In this document: one piece after another, positions 40,282 through 48,060 of the stretch
Numbering within the stretch: the first letter of the stretch is position 1
Layout of the letters: the number at the start of each line of letters is the position of its first letter
DNA from: Candidatus Flexicrinis proximus
GTDB lineage: Bacteria; Chloroflexota; Anaerolineae; Aggregatilineales; Phototrophicaceae
DNA length: 64,000 bases
NCBI GenBank assembly: GCA_016712885.1
Contig: JADJQF010000004.1
Span: 496,001 to 560,000, forward strand
Direction of reading: 5' to 3'
Notes under the pieces: model-generated
Seen by the model: only the letters and a program-made list of their open reading frames with translations
What the model was told of the DNA's origin: nothing
The model's database searches: none
Made by a program: the position numbers and the translations under genes

Positions 40282-41751
40282 TTATTGCACTGCCGGGAGT
40301 TCGGTCGGGACACACAGCGGCGGCGAGTCAGCGGGCTGCATGTCAATGCACACCGCCCCATCGTCGCTGAAACTCATGCCGTTCCCCAGTGTCAGCACGC
40401 CCGGCCCGACCTTCACGAGCGACCCCTGGGGATTGTTGCCCCACGAGAAACTCTCGATGGAGATTTCGCCGCCAGCCGCGGCAGCGCAGGGCGGAACCGG
40501 GTCTGGCTGCGATCCATCTGGAAGTGCCAGTACGAAGTCCAGTCCGCTGTCCGTCACCATCACCTGCACGGTCGCGCCCTGCGCCTTAAGTTGATCGATG
40601 GCCTGGCCTTCGCATGTGGCCGCATCGCTGGATGATTCGCTGCCGTCGTTTAGCTTCGCTGCCAGAACAAGCACCTGCAGAATGGCATCCATCACCGGCG
40701 TTGGCGCCGCCTCATCACTGCTTTCCCCTTTGATGTCATCCAGGAGCAGCAGGTAGTCCGCAGATGCTGCACTGGGGTCGACCTCGGTCATATCAAATAA
40801 GACCTCAGCGCCGTCTTCGCCCTCGATAACAGTGGCGACAATGAACGAGAGGTCGCTGTAACTGACCTTGCCTGCGCCTGAGCCGGTGCCGTGTCCCGCG
40901 CTCGTGTCCAGCAGCGAACTCACCAGAATATCGGTCAGCCTGATCTTCATGTATTCCCCGACGCCACCCGACTTGCGGACAAACAGTTTGGCTGTCTTGA
41001 CGTATGCCCGTGCTGCGGCTTGGCGAACTTTCTGAATGGCAGGCACCAGCAGCGCAACTGGTGTCGGACCACAGTCGCCGCCAATCTTCATCGTGCTGGC
41101 TGCAACGAACACGCCGCCCAGAAAAGCAGGGTCGAACGGCCCAGTTGAACCGGCTGGTGCGATACTGGTAACGATCAAGTCTTCCAGTTTAATCACCAGA
41201 TACGACTCTTCTTCGTCCGGCAGCGCGACGAGGCCGCGTACCGGATACAGGACGTTCGGCTCCAGAATGGCGACAACCTCAGCCGTGGCACCAGGCGCTT
41301 TGCGCGCGTTGACGCGACCAGCCAGATAGGGGGCCGCAACGCACGGGCCATCCGCGGGTGGAATAAGCGGATTGAGCTGCGGGCTGGGGGTTGATGTAGG
41401 TGCTATGGTCTCGGCATGGGTTGCAGGAAGTGGACAGCCGCCGTTCTGCGAAGGGCCCCCTTCAGTGGGACAACGATCCTCGAAATCACCAACGCCGTCG
41501 CCATCACTGTCCGGGGGACAGCCGCGATTCTCCGGGACGCCGGGGACTGCTGCACATGCATCGTCAACATCGGCGACGCCGTCGTTGTCGCCATCCGGGC
41601 AGCCCATGAGCGCAGTGGGACCGGCAGTGGTCGGACAACGGTCACGGGCATCGCCCACGCCGTCTCCGTCCGTGTCGCCCGTTTGTGCAAAGGCGATACT
41701 GCTGCTGAGTATCGCCAATACGAAAAGTATCAGGGCAGGCAAACGTCTCAT
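40282..41751 (-). CDS. Secreted thrombospondin-type-3 protein with Hcp-like motifs
   Basis: 489 residues. Signal peptide about 1-22. Residues 23-106 hold three thrombospondin type 3 calcium-binding repeats (TGDTDGDGVGDARDRCP, DGDNDGVADVDDAC, DSDGDGVGDFEDRCP). A Thr/Pro linker is followed by an SH3b-like stretch at about 137-190 (RVNARKAPGATAEVVAIL). Residues about 250-320 contain KTAKLFVRKSGG, EYMKIRLTDILVSS and KVSYSDL, and about 332-440 contain YLLLLDDIKGESSDE and EISIESFSWG. All of these resemble parts of Hcp-type (T6SS tube) domains, but in the order C-terminal half then N-terminal half. No other T6SS gene is present. It is probably a surface-exposed calcium-binding protein. Confidence 0.85.
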   Translation of the reverse strand: MRRLPALILFVLAILSSSIAFAQTGDTDGDGVGDARDRCPTTAGPTALMGCPDGDNDGVADVDDACAAVPGVPENRGCPPDSDGDGVGDFEDRCPTEGGPSQNGGCPLPATHAETIAPTSTPSPQLNPLIPPADGPCVAAPYLAGRVNARKAPGATAEVVAILEPNVLYPVRGLVALPDEEESYLVIKLEDLIVTSIAPAGSTGPFDPAFLGGVFVAASTMKIGGDCGPTPVALLVPAIQKVRQAAARAYVKTAKLFVRKSGGVGEYMKIRLTDILVSSLLDTSAGHGTGSGAGKVSYSDLSFIVATVIEGEDGAEVLFDMTEVDPSAASADYLLLLDDIKGESSDEAAPTPVMDAILQVLVLAAKLNDGSESSSDAATCEGQAIDQLKAQGATVQVMVTDSGLDFVLALPDGSQPDPVPPCAAAAGGEISIESFSWGNNPQGSLVKVGPGVLTLGNGMSFSDDGAVCIDMQPADSPPLCVPTELPAVQ

Positions 41752-41845
41752 GTTAGGTCTCCTGTTCGGTCTGGATAACGCTGCTGTCCAGCGTAATAGG
41801 AGATCGTCAATTCAACGTCAATCGGGCCATCTGCCCAGCTCGGGG

Positions 41846-41974
41846 CTATTCGTCCAGCGCTTCGAGCTCACGCCGCGCATTTCGGGCGCGGCTCACCATA
41901 CTGGCAACCAGAATGCCCATGATGATGCCGATGACTGCTAGACCCAGTAGTAGATAATCGCCGGTTTGTGGCAT
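41846..41974 (-). CDS. ccmD: CcmD-like small membrane protein
   Basis: 42 residues, read directly from the sequence: MPQTGDYLLLGLAVIGIIMG, then a second half ending RRELEALDE. A single TM helix spans about 7-27, followed by a basic then acidic C-terminal helix. Size, topology and position directly after ccmC (6-base gap) fit CcmD, the small heme-exporter subunit. GGAG lies 8 bases before ATG 41974. Sequence conservation in CcmD is low, so the name depends on context. Confidence 0.75.
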   Translation of the reverse strand: MPQTGDYLLLGLAVIGIIMGILVASMVSRARNARRELEALDE

Positions 41975-41980
41975 TCAGGA

Positions 41981-42730
41981 TTACTCCGCGTTCACTTCTG
42001 CGCGACGCAGGGCCACGCGTTCAATAAGGTTTTGCAGCCGCAGACGGTGCCAGATCAGCGTCCATGGAATCAGAACGCCCCAGATAATCAGATTAGGGAC
42101 GAGTGCCGCCGCCGTGCTGACGGTTGCCTCGAAAGTTCCCTCTGCATTAGTGGGGGATGCGCCGATTACTGTCGGGTGAATGGTGTCTGGTCGGATGCGG
42201 ATAATCACAAGCGTGTAGATCACGGTGAGGAATGCGAGGATGCCGTATACCGCAGAAAAGCGCCGGCGCTGATTTGGGTTTTCGATGGCGTTCCGAAGCA
42301 TCAGGTACGCAGCGTAGGTCAGGCACATCACCGCTGCTGAGGTCAGCCGGGGATCCCAGGTCCACCACGTGTTCCAGATCGGTTTCGCCCAGATTGCGCC
42401 GGTCAGAAGATTGACAAACGAGAGCGCTAACCCGACTTCAACACCGCTTGCCGCCAGAAGATCCCACTTGATGTTGCGGGTGCGAAGATACCCAAGCCCG
42501 CCGATGACCGCCGCGGCAAACGCAAAGAACGCACCGAAGAACGAAGGCATGTGGATGTAAAACAGGCGCTGAACGTCGCCTTGCGTGCTATCCGGCCCAA
42601 CCAGAACCAACGCCAACGCCAGTCCCACCAGAAGGGAAACGACCGTAACGATAGTCAGAATCGTAAGACGACGCGGCATCGGCGCCATCGCGGTCTTGGA
42701 CTGAGGGGCAGATGGGGATACTGCGCTCAT
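41981..42730 (-). CDS. ccmC: Heme exporter protein CcmC
   Basis: 249 residues. Six TM helices. H60 in YIHMPS and H185 in TIHPTVIG match the external heme-ligand histidines of CcmC, and the tryptophan-rich WWT WDPRLT motif at 122-130 (WWTWDPRLT) is the conserved heme-binding loop. CcmC loads heme for attachment to CcmE in cytochrome c maturation. The N-terminus has about 20 extra polar residues before TM1. Downstream, 6 bases away, lies a CcmD-like gene. No ccmE or ccmF is in the window. Presence of this system implies that c-type cytochromes are made. Confidence 0.95.
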   Translation of the reverse strand: MSAVSPSAPQSKTAMAPMPRRLTILTIVTVVSLLVGLALALVLVGPDSTQGDVQRLFYIHMPSFFGAFFAFAAAVIGGLGYLRTRNIKWDLLAASGVEVGLALSFVNLLTGAIWAKPIWNTWWTWDPRLTSAAVMCLTYAAYLMLRNAIENPNQRRRFSAVYGILAFLTVIYTLVIIRIRPDTIHPTVIGASPTNAEGTFEATVSTAAALVPNLIIWGVLIPWTLIWHRLRLQNLIERVALRRAEVNAE

Positions 42731-42848
42731 GCTCTATCTCCAATACTGAACCAGAACCTATGCAAATCTGCAAAAAGCTCGCAGAGTGTAAGCGATGCCC
42801 GACAAATTGGCTAGGGATTCCTTCGCATCTGTAATTCATGTTCGGACT

Positions 42849-42867
42849 TATAATCACGAAGTATAAT
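42849..42867 (+). promoter_or_regulatory. Two TATAAT boxes upstream of the receiver/roadblock gene
   Basis: TATAAT at 42849-42854 and again at 42862-42867, 13 bases apart. They lie 59-77 bases before ATG 42926, which has an AAGGCGG site upstream. They may be alternative -10 boxes of one promoter region. Confidence 0.45.
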
Positions 42868-42925
42868 GAGATGCTCGACGCGCCCGAAATGGTGACCTGT
42901 TCCTCATAATAAGGCGGTACATAAG

Positions 42926-44080
42926 ATGGAAAACGCGCGCATTGTCACACTGGACCCGACAGGAAGCGTGGGTCGGATTGTCCGGGGTGCGCTAGAACTG
43001 CTGGACTTGATGCCGGTCCAGATTGACGCGCCGACTGAGGCGTCTGCCGTCGCGGAGATTGAACGCGGCGCGACCCTTCTGGTTCTTTCCTCGGATCTCG
43101 CCGGGGAGTCGGGTATTGATCTGGCGTTTCGGATTTCCGCAGATTGGCGCGAGCTGCCAGTGATCGTTCTGGCCGACGAGGAGACAGAGGCGCCAGAAGA
43201 AGCGCCGTACCTCCTTCTCCGGCGTTCCACCGACGCTATCCAGATCGTTAAAGCGATTCAGGCAGCCTTGACCCAGCGCGACATGCGCGAGTCGATTCGC
43301 AAGACCGGTGCAATTCCGTTGGTCGTCGCGCCTGAGGGGGGGCAGGTGCCGGGGTTGGACATCGACCACGCGCGCCGTATCCTCGATAACCTCCTGATCG
43401 ATGTGGGCGCCCTCGCCTGTATCCTTGCCGCGCGTACTGGCGAACTGGTCCTTGAGCGCGGGGCGGTCTCCGGCCTGGAGCGTGAGCACCTGGTGACCAT
43501 GCTGGCGCCGACCATGAAAACCGGGCGCGAGGTCAAGGACCTGCTGGGAGGGCAGCTTTCCACAATCCAGTTCTTTGATGGCGAATCGTTTGACATCTTT
43601 GTGCTTTCAGTCGGCTTACATCATTTCCTGTGCGTGGTCTATGACGGCAACAGTGGTTCGCGGCAGTTCGGGGCGGTCAATCGCTTTGGTCGCCGCGCGG
43701 CTGAAGACGTGATCGCGCTGGTCGGCGCAAACGCCTTTATCTGGACTCCCGCGCGGCCGATCGAAGAGTCGCCCAGCCGGTCGACCCTGCGCGTCAAGGC
43801 CGTCAAAGTGGACAAGGTCGAAGAACCGATTGAACTGCACCTGGAAAAGGCGGAATTGATCGAACCCATCTCCCAGCCGGTCAATGATCCGCCTCTCGTA
43901 ATGGAACCGATTGCCGACCTCGATCTTGATGCGCTGTTCGGCGGCGAGGTGCCTTCCGGCGGCAGTGATGAAGGCGGCCTGTTTGACCTCGACGTCCTGG
44001 AGGACCTCGGTAAGTCAGCCCAGCAGAGCAAGGGCAAGCTGAATTGGGATCAGGCGAAAGAGATTGGCCTAATTTCGTGA
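42926..44080 (+). CDS. Receiver-like / roadblock (LC7) domain protein
   Basis: 384 residues. Residues 1-120 follow a receiver fold pattern (RIVTLDPTGSVGRIVRGALELLDLMPVQI, LLVLSSDLAGESGIDLAFRI, PVIVLAD). D59-equivalent is replaced (VLSSDLAGESG), so phosphorylation is doubtful. Residues about 140-265 form a roadblock/LC7-like domain (ARRILDNLLIDVGALACILAARTGELVLERGAVSGLEREHL, then FDIFVLSVGLHHFLCVVYDG), typical of small-GTPase regulators such as MglB. The C-terminal 110 residues are acidic and disordered. The last 4 bases overlap the next gene (GTGA). There is no MglA-like GTPase gene nearby. Role: signal adaptor, uncertain. Confidence 0.82.
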   Translation: MENARIVTLDPTGSVGRIVRGALELLDLMPVQIDAPTEASAVAEIERGATLLVLSSDLAGESGIDLAFRISADWRELPVIVLADEETEAPEEAPYLLLRRSTDAIQIVKAIQAALTQRDMRESIRKTGAIPLVVAPEGGQVPGLDIDHARRILDNLLIDVGALACILAARTGELVLERGAVSGLEREHLVTMLAPTMKTGREVKDLLGGQLSTIQFFDGESFDIFVLSVGLHHFLCVVYDGNSGSRQFGAVNRFGRRAAEDVIALVGANAFIWTPARPIEESPSRSTLRVKAVKVDKVEEPIELHLEKAELIEPISQPVNDPPLVMEPIADLDLDALFGGEVPSGGSDEGGLFDLDVLEDLGKSAQQSKGKLNWDQAKEIGLIS

Positions 44081-44985
44081 ATCCAGTCTATACCGCCGAA
44101 GTTCGCTACCAGGATTACGTTCTCCGCACAAACCGCAGCAGCAATCTGGCCATCGCGATGGCGCTTTTGCTGATCATACCGGCACTGATCATGGCTCTTG
44201 TTGCGACGGTCGCTGTTGGGATTTTTCATGTCGATCTGCCACCTATTCCCGTGGTTTTTCAGATTCAGACTCCGCTGGATGTCATCTATACCATCGGCTC
44301 TGTAACCCTTCTGACGATGAACCTGGCCCACTATCTGGTCGTTGCTCTGATCTCAAGCGGCCTCGCCGTATTCAGCATTCAGCGTGAGCAGCGTAACCAT
44401 ACCTGGGAACTGCTCGTACTCACCCGCCTGAGCGCACAGCAGATCGCCTTCGGGAAGATTCGGGCGTCTCTGTGGGTGTTGCGGCGCGATACCGCGATTA
44501 TCACAACCCTGCGGATCGGGCTGGTATCGTTTGCGCTCGATGTTGTGCGTCCCGTCTATCCCGATGCCTCTCACAATGTCGCTCAGTTCACCCTCATTAT
44601 CCTGCTGGTGGTTGCCTGGACTTTTCTGGACATGGTTCTGGCTGTTTCGACCTCAGTCGCATCTACGCTTCTGCCTCGCGGACGCGCCGCGCTCATGCCG
44701 CTGGCGCTTTTCGCCCGCGCCATCACTCTGTTCGGCGGGGTCTGGTGGTTGTCGCGGATCGTCGACGCGCTCTTCCAGGATCCGGGCAGTCCTCGATATG
44801 TATTGATCGGTGCGTTCGGCGTTGTGGTTTTCGCGTTAATGGCCATTATTTCATTAAAAATCGCTGAATTTTCCGCTCAAATAGCACATGCTTCACCGTC
44901 GAAAATATCCCAATCGATTTCCCATGGTCCACAACCCCGGCAGGGACAGCAGCTCAACAATATCCCAACCTTATCCCAAGGATAG
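44077..44985 (+). CDS. ABC-2-like membrane permease subunit
   Basis: 302 residues from GTG 44077, which overlaps the TGA of the upstream gene as GTGA, so translation is coupled. The reading frame extends upstream but only within that gene. Six TM helices appear at about 24-50, 66-88, 95-112, 160-185, 200-225 and 235-257. The motif HTWELLVLTRLSAQQIAFGKIRASL at about 113-137 is the type found in ABC-2 permeases of multidrug or Na+/lipid exporters. No ATPase gene is adjacent, so the transporter partner must lie elsewhere or it acts with the receiver/roadblock protein. The C-terminus is Ser/Gln-rich. Confidence 0.75.
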   Translation: MNPVYTAEVRYQDYVLRTNRSSNLAIAMALLLIIPALIMALVATVAVGIFHVDLPPIPVVFQIQTPLDVIYTIGSVTLLTMNLAHYLVVALISSGLAVFSIQREQRNHTWELLVLTRLSAQQIAFGKIRASLWVLRRDTAIITTLRIGLVSFALDVVRPVYPDASHNVAQFTLIILLVVAWTFLDMVLAVSTSVASTLLPRGRAALMPLALFARAITLFGGVWWLSRIVDALFQDPGSPRYVLIGAFGVVVFALMAIISLKIAEFSAQIAHASPSKISQSISHGPQPRQGQQLNNIPTLSQG

Positions 44986-45015
44986 GAGTGTTAAGACTCG
45001 ACTTTTGCAGCCTAT

Positions 45016-45077
45016 CAGGGCCGGGCGCTGTACAGCGCAGGACCCTGGACAAAAACGCCCCGTTGAGAGGGCGTTTT
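45016..45077. terminator. Palindrome plus bidirectional terminator between convergent genes
   Basis: First a symmetric palindrome, 45016-45047: GCGCTGTACAGCGC at 45025-45038 flanked by CAGGG at 45016-45020 and CCCTG at 45043-45047. Then AAAACGCCC at 45052-45060 pairs with GGGCGTTTT at 45069-45077. The second stem has T-runs on both strands (TTTT and TTTTT), fitting termination of both the permease gene and murE. Confidence 0.75.
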
Positions 45078-45119
45078 CGAGCGAATGATTGATTAGGGCC
45101 GACCGCTTAGCTATTTTAC

Positions 45120-46694
45120 TTAGCGGGCAGTCGGCAGCGTCTTTAACGGTTCCCCGCGCAGCGCGGCGCGCAGCGCGTCCCGATCGTCCCAGTGATACTC
45201 GATAGTTCCAAAACACATGCTCTGCTCGTGGCCCTTGCCGCAGGCGATCACCATATCGCCTGGCTCGGCCAGCTGGCAGGCGCGGTACAGCGCTTCGCCG
45301 CGGTCGGGGACCCGTATGAAGGTTTCGCCCTCTATCCCCCCCTGTGAACGACAGCCTTCCGCCATCATCTCAAGGATTGCATCGAGCGATTCTGTGCGGG
45401 GGTCCTCGGCGGTCAGAACGCTCACATCGGCCATTCGGGCCGACGTCTCGGCCATCATCCGGCGCTTCTGCACATCCCGCAGGCCTGCACAGCCGTAAAC
45501 GACGATCAGCCGTTTGCCCGGCGCAATCATAGTGCGGGCCGCTTCCAGCGCGACCTTGAGGGCATTCGGCGTATGGGCGAAGTCAACGATGGCCTTGAAG
45601 TTCTGGCCTTCGTCGATCTCTTGCATACGCCCGGACACGGCCGTCACCGCCGATAGGCCATCCTGAATGGTCTGATAATTCACGCCGAGCGCGCGTGTGA
45701 CCGCGATGGCCGCCAGCGCATTGTAGACGTTAAATGCGCCGACCAGCGGAATATGGAACTCTGCTGCCCCGACGGTAAATGTTGCCCCATCGGGCCCGAG
45801 CTGGACGTTTTCGGCGCGGCAGTCTGAACTGTTATCGACGCCGTAGGTGACCCTCACGTCGGTTGGAATGTCCAGCAGCGTGCGCGCGCCGCTGTCGTCG
45901 GTATTGATGACTGCGATTTTAGGGATCGTCTGCTCTGCCGCACGCGCTTCAACCCGCTGGTGTACCCTCACGCCAGACTTATACGCCGACGTCTTGAGCA
46001 TGCTGAACATGGTCGCTTTTGCATCGCGGTATGCGTCCCAGCTTCCGTGATAGTCGAGATGCTCATGCGTGATATTGGTGACGACTGCCGCGTCGATGTC
46101 CACGCCGATCAGGCGTCCCTGCGCCAGCCCGTGCGAGGTCATTTCCAGCACGCAGTGGGTCATCCCGTTCTCCACCATTTGCGCCAGAATCGACTGGACC
46201 TGAGGAGCGCCAGGGGTGGTGACGTGTAAGCCAGTATCGAGTTCGGCGCCGCCGATGTCCGCCGCGATTGTGCTGATATAGCCGGTTGTGCCGCCTGTTG
46301 CCCGCTTCAGAATGCTGTGGATGAGCGTGCTGGTAGTCGTCTTGCCGTCTGTACCCGTTACGCCGACCAACACCAGTTGGCGCGAAGGGTAGTCATGGTA
46401 TGCGGCAGCTAGCTTGCCGATGACGGCCTGCGAGTCGGTGACCTGAACATAGGGAACGCTCAGCCCCTCAATCGGCTGTTCTCCGATAATCGCGCCAGCA
46501 CCCATGACGATGGCTTTAGGGATATACGTATGACCGTCGACGCTGCGGCCCTTTCGCGCCACAAACACGCCGCCCGGCTTCAGGTCTTCGGTCGACTCGA
46601 CGACCGGATTTTGTAGCATCGCATCCCCACCGCTGACCGCCAACACATCGTCGTCCGGCAGCGATTCCAGCAGTTCGAAAAGAGTCTTTGCCAT
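45120..46694 (-). CDS. murE: UDP-MurNAc-tripeptide synthetase
   Basis: 524 residues. Mur ligase: N-terminal UDP-binding domain, central ATP-binding domain with GVTGTDGKTTTSTLI at about 111-125, TSHGLAQGRLIGVDIDAAVVTNITHEHLDYHG at about 185-217, and a C-terminal ligand domain with FAHTPNALKVAL and GCAGLRDVQKRRMM. It adds the third amino acid of the peptidoglycan stem. The specificity motif reads EDPRTE, where diaminopimelate-adding enzymes have DNPR, so lysine, ornithine or another diamino acid is possible. The SGNH gene upstream ends 3 bases before this start, so they are co-transcribed. Confidence 0.95.
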   Translation of the reverse strand: MAKTLFELLESLPDDDVLAVSGGDAMLQNPVVESTEDLKPGGVFVARKGRSVDGHTYIPKAIVMGAGAIIGEQPIEGLSVPYVQVTDSQAVIGKLAAAYHDYPSRQLVLVGVTGTDGKTTTSTLIHSILKRATGGTTGYISTIAADIGGAELDTGLHVTTPGAPQVQSILAQMVENGMTHCVLEMTSHGLAQGRLIGVDIDAAVVTNITHEHLDYHGSWDAYRDAKATMFSMLKTSAYKSGVRVHQRVEARAAEQTIPKIAVINTDDSGARTLLDIPTDVRVTYGVDNSSDCRAENVQLGPDGATFTVGAAEFHIPLVGAFNVYNALAAIAVTRALGVNYQTIQDGLSAVTAVSGRMQEIDEGQNFKAIVDFAHTPNALKVALEAARTMIAPGKRLIVVYGCAGLRDVQKRRMMAETSARMADVSVLTAEDPRTESLDAILEMMAEGCRSQGGIEGETFIRVPDRGEALYRACQLAEPGDMVIACGKGHEQSMCFGTIEYHWDDRDALRAALRGEPLKTLPTAR

Positions 46695-46697
46695 GTG

Positions 46698-47879
46698 TCA
46701 GTTTCCTGGAATGTAACCGATTCTATCCAACCATCCCTCAATCTCGCCTGCAACGACTGCGTTGCCTCGGGGATTGAGGTGCATGTCGTCCGTATAATAC
46801 AGGTGCTCGCCCTGTTCCGCATACGCCTGCAGGATCGGCAGCAGATCGAGGCACGTGAGTTCAAGTTCTTCGCACAATTCGAGCATCTTCCTGCGAGGCG
46901 CGCCCAGCGCGTCGACAGCGTCTTCGCCCATCAGCGGAGCTGTCAGCGGCCGGTAGACTTCTTCCCGAGTCGGGATCAGGAATAGGGCCAGTTTGCCGTC
47001 CCAACCCGCAATCGTCTTCTGCGCATTAAGCAATGCGTCGCGGGTCATTGGAATCCCAGCCGCGACACGTGGATCATCGATGTTGGCCGCGATTTGCTCG
47101 TACCGCTGGCCAAAGTTGAGCCTGTGTCCGCCGTATTCGGCGCTGTAGGGGCGCGTGAAGTGATAGCGTTCGAAGTCGCTGATGTATGCGTCTTCTCCGG
47201 CCAGCGCCGTCTCCAGTACTACCCACGCGACGCTGTTGCCGCGAAGCCAGCGCACAACCGGGCCAGCTTCGTCCGGATATTCAGGCACAACGGTCTCCGG
47301 GAAAGGCTCGATCTCATCGCGCAGGACGGCCAGCTGGTAGTCCTCGTTGAAGTCGTTTACGAAGAACTGCCAGACAACCAGTGGGGGCTGAAAAGTTTGC
47401 CCGAAGGTTTCGATAAATCGCCAGTGGCTCACGCTGCCCGTGGAACCCTGCGCGAGGTTCATTGTCGCCAGGCCGCTTGCGTCTGCGAAGCGCGTCACCC
47501 AACAGTCCTCATACTCGGTGAAACAGAAGCTGAAACTGTCGCCGACCACAGCCGCGTCCACTCGGTCGCCCAGTGTGAATGGCTCCGAGCGGAAGCCCAT
47601 CCGTGAGCCTTGAATCTGGATCGTGCTGACACGAAAGGCTACGCCCTCGCCCGGCCCATAAAGCGCATCGGTGATCCCGGGTTTCATCATGAAATTGTGG
47701 TCGATGTCACGCGTCATTAAGCCGACGCGGTTGATGTCGAGCGATTCGCCTTGATATACGCGCTGTGCGGCAACCTGCAGCGGCGCTGGCAGCATAGGCA
47801 CGGCAAACCGCACCGCCACCTCAACCAGCAGCGGCGTCACGATTAGCCAGAATCCCAGCAGCAGCACTACTTTCTTCAT
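46698..47879 (-). CDS. SGNH-hydrolase-like membrane-anchored protein
   Basis: 393 residues. An N-terminal anchor or signal (MKKVVLLLGFWLIVTPLLVEVAVRF) is followed by a soluble extracytoplasmic part. Block I is AAVVGDSFSFCFTEYED at about 109-125 with catalytic Ser in GDSF, and block V is YYTDDMHLNPRGN at about 362-374 with Asp and His. Between them are FFVNDFNED (block III-like Asn) and long loops. It resembles the SGNH/AlgX-like O-acetyltransferase or esterase group acting on wall or surface polysaccharides. It precedes murE by 3 bases, so it may modify peptidoglycan. Exact substrate unknown. Confidence 0.85.
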   Translation of the reverse strand: MKKVVLLLGFWLIVTPLLVEVAVRFAVPMLPAPLQVAAQRVYQGESLDINRVGLMTRDIDHNFMMKPGITDALYGPGEGVAFRVSTIQIQGSRMGFRSEPFTLGDRVDAAVVGDSFSFCFTEYEDCWVTRFADASGLATMNLAQGSTGSVSHWRFIETFGQTFQPPLVVWQFFVNDFNEDYQLAVLRDEIEPFPETVVPEYPDEAGPVVRWLRGNSVAWVVLETALAGEDAYISDFERYHFTRPYSAEYGGHRLNFGQRYEQIAANIDDPRVAAGIPMTRDALLNAQKTIAGWDGKLALFLIPTREEVYRPLTAPLMGEDAVDALGAPRRKMLELCEELELTCLDLLPILQAYAEQGEHLYYTDDMHLNPRGNAVVAGEIEGWLDRIGYIPGN

Positions 47880-47995
47880 CGTATTCCGGTGAGCGTCAAA
47901 CGCGCAGACAGTGTAAAGGGGAATGAGCGATGGGAAAAGGGGAAAGGGCGTTTATGGCAGGGCAGGGAGATCGGCCGGATTTACCCACGAACCCA

Positions 47996-48024
47996 AAAGG
48001 GGAAAATCCGTTGTTTTCCCCTTT
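47996..48024. terminator. 11-bp A/G hairpin between convergent genes
   Basis: AAAGGGGAAAA at 47996-48006 pairs with TTTTCCCCTTT at 48014-48024 with a 7-base loop. It sits about 37 bases beyond the stop of the fusion gene at 48061. The flanking 47880-48060 contains nothing else recognisable. Confidence 0.55.
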
Positions 48025-48060
48025 CGTCCCACGCTAATTTGGTTTGGGCTCCTGTGCCGA

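Noticed and set aside
41372..41941. 189-codon plus-strand frame opposite the TSP3 gene
   Set aside because: Its repeats (SPTPS) are the complement of the Asp/Gly-rich calcium repeats on the real strand.
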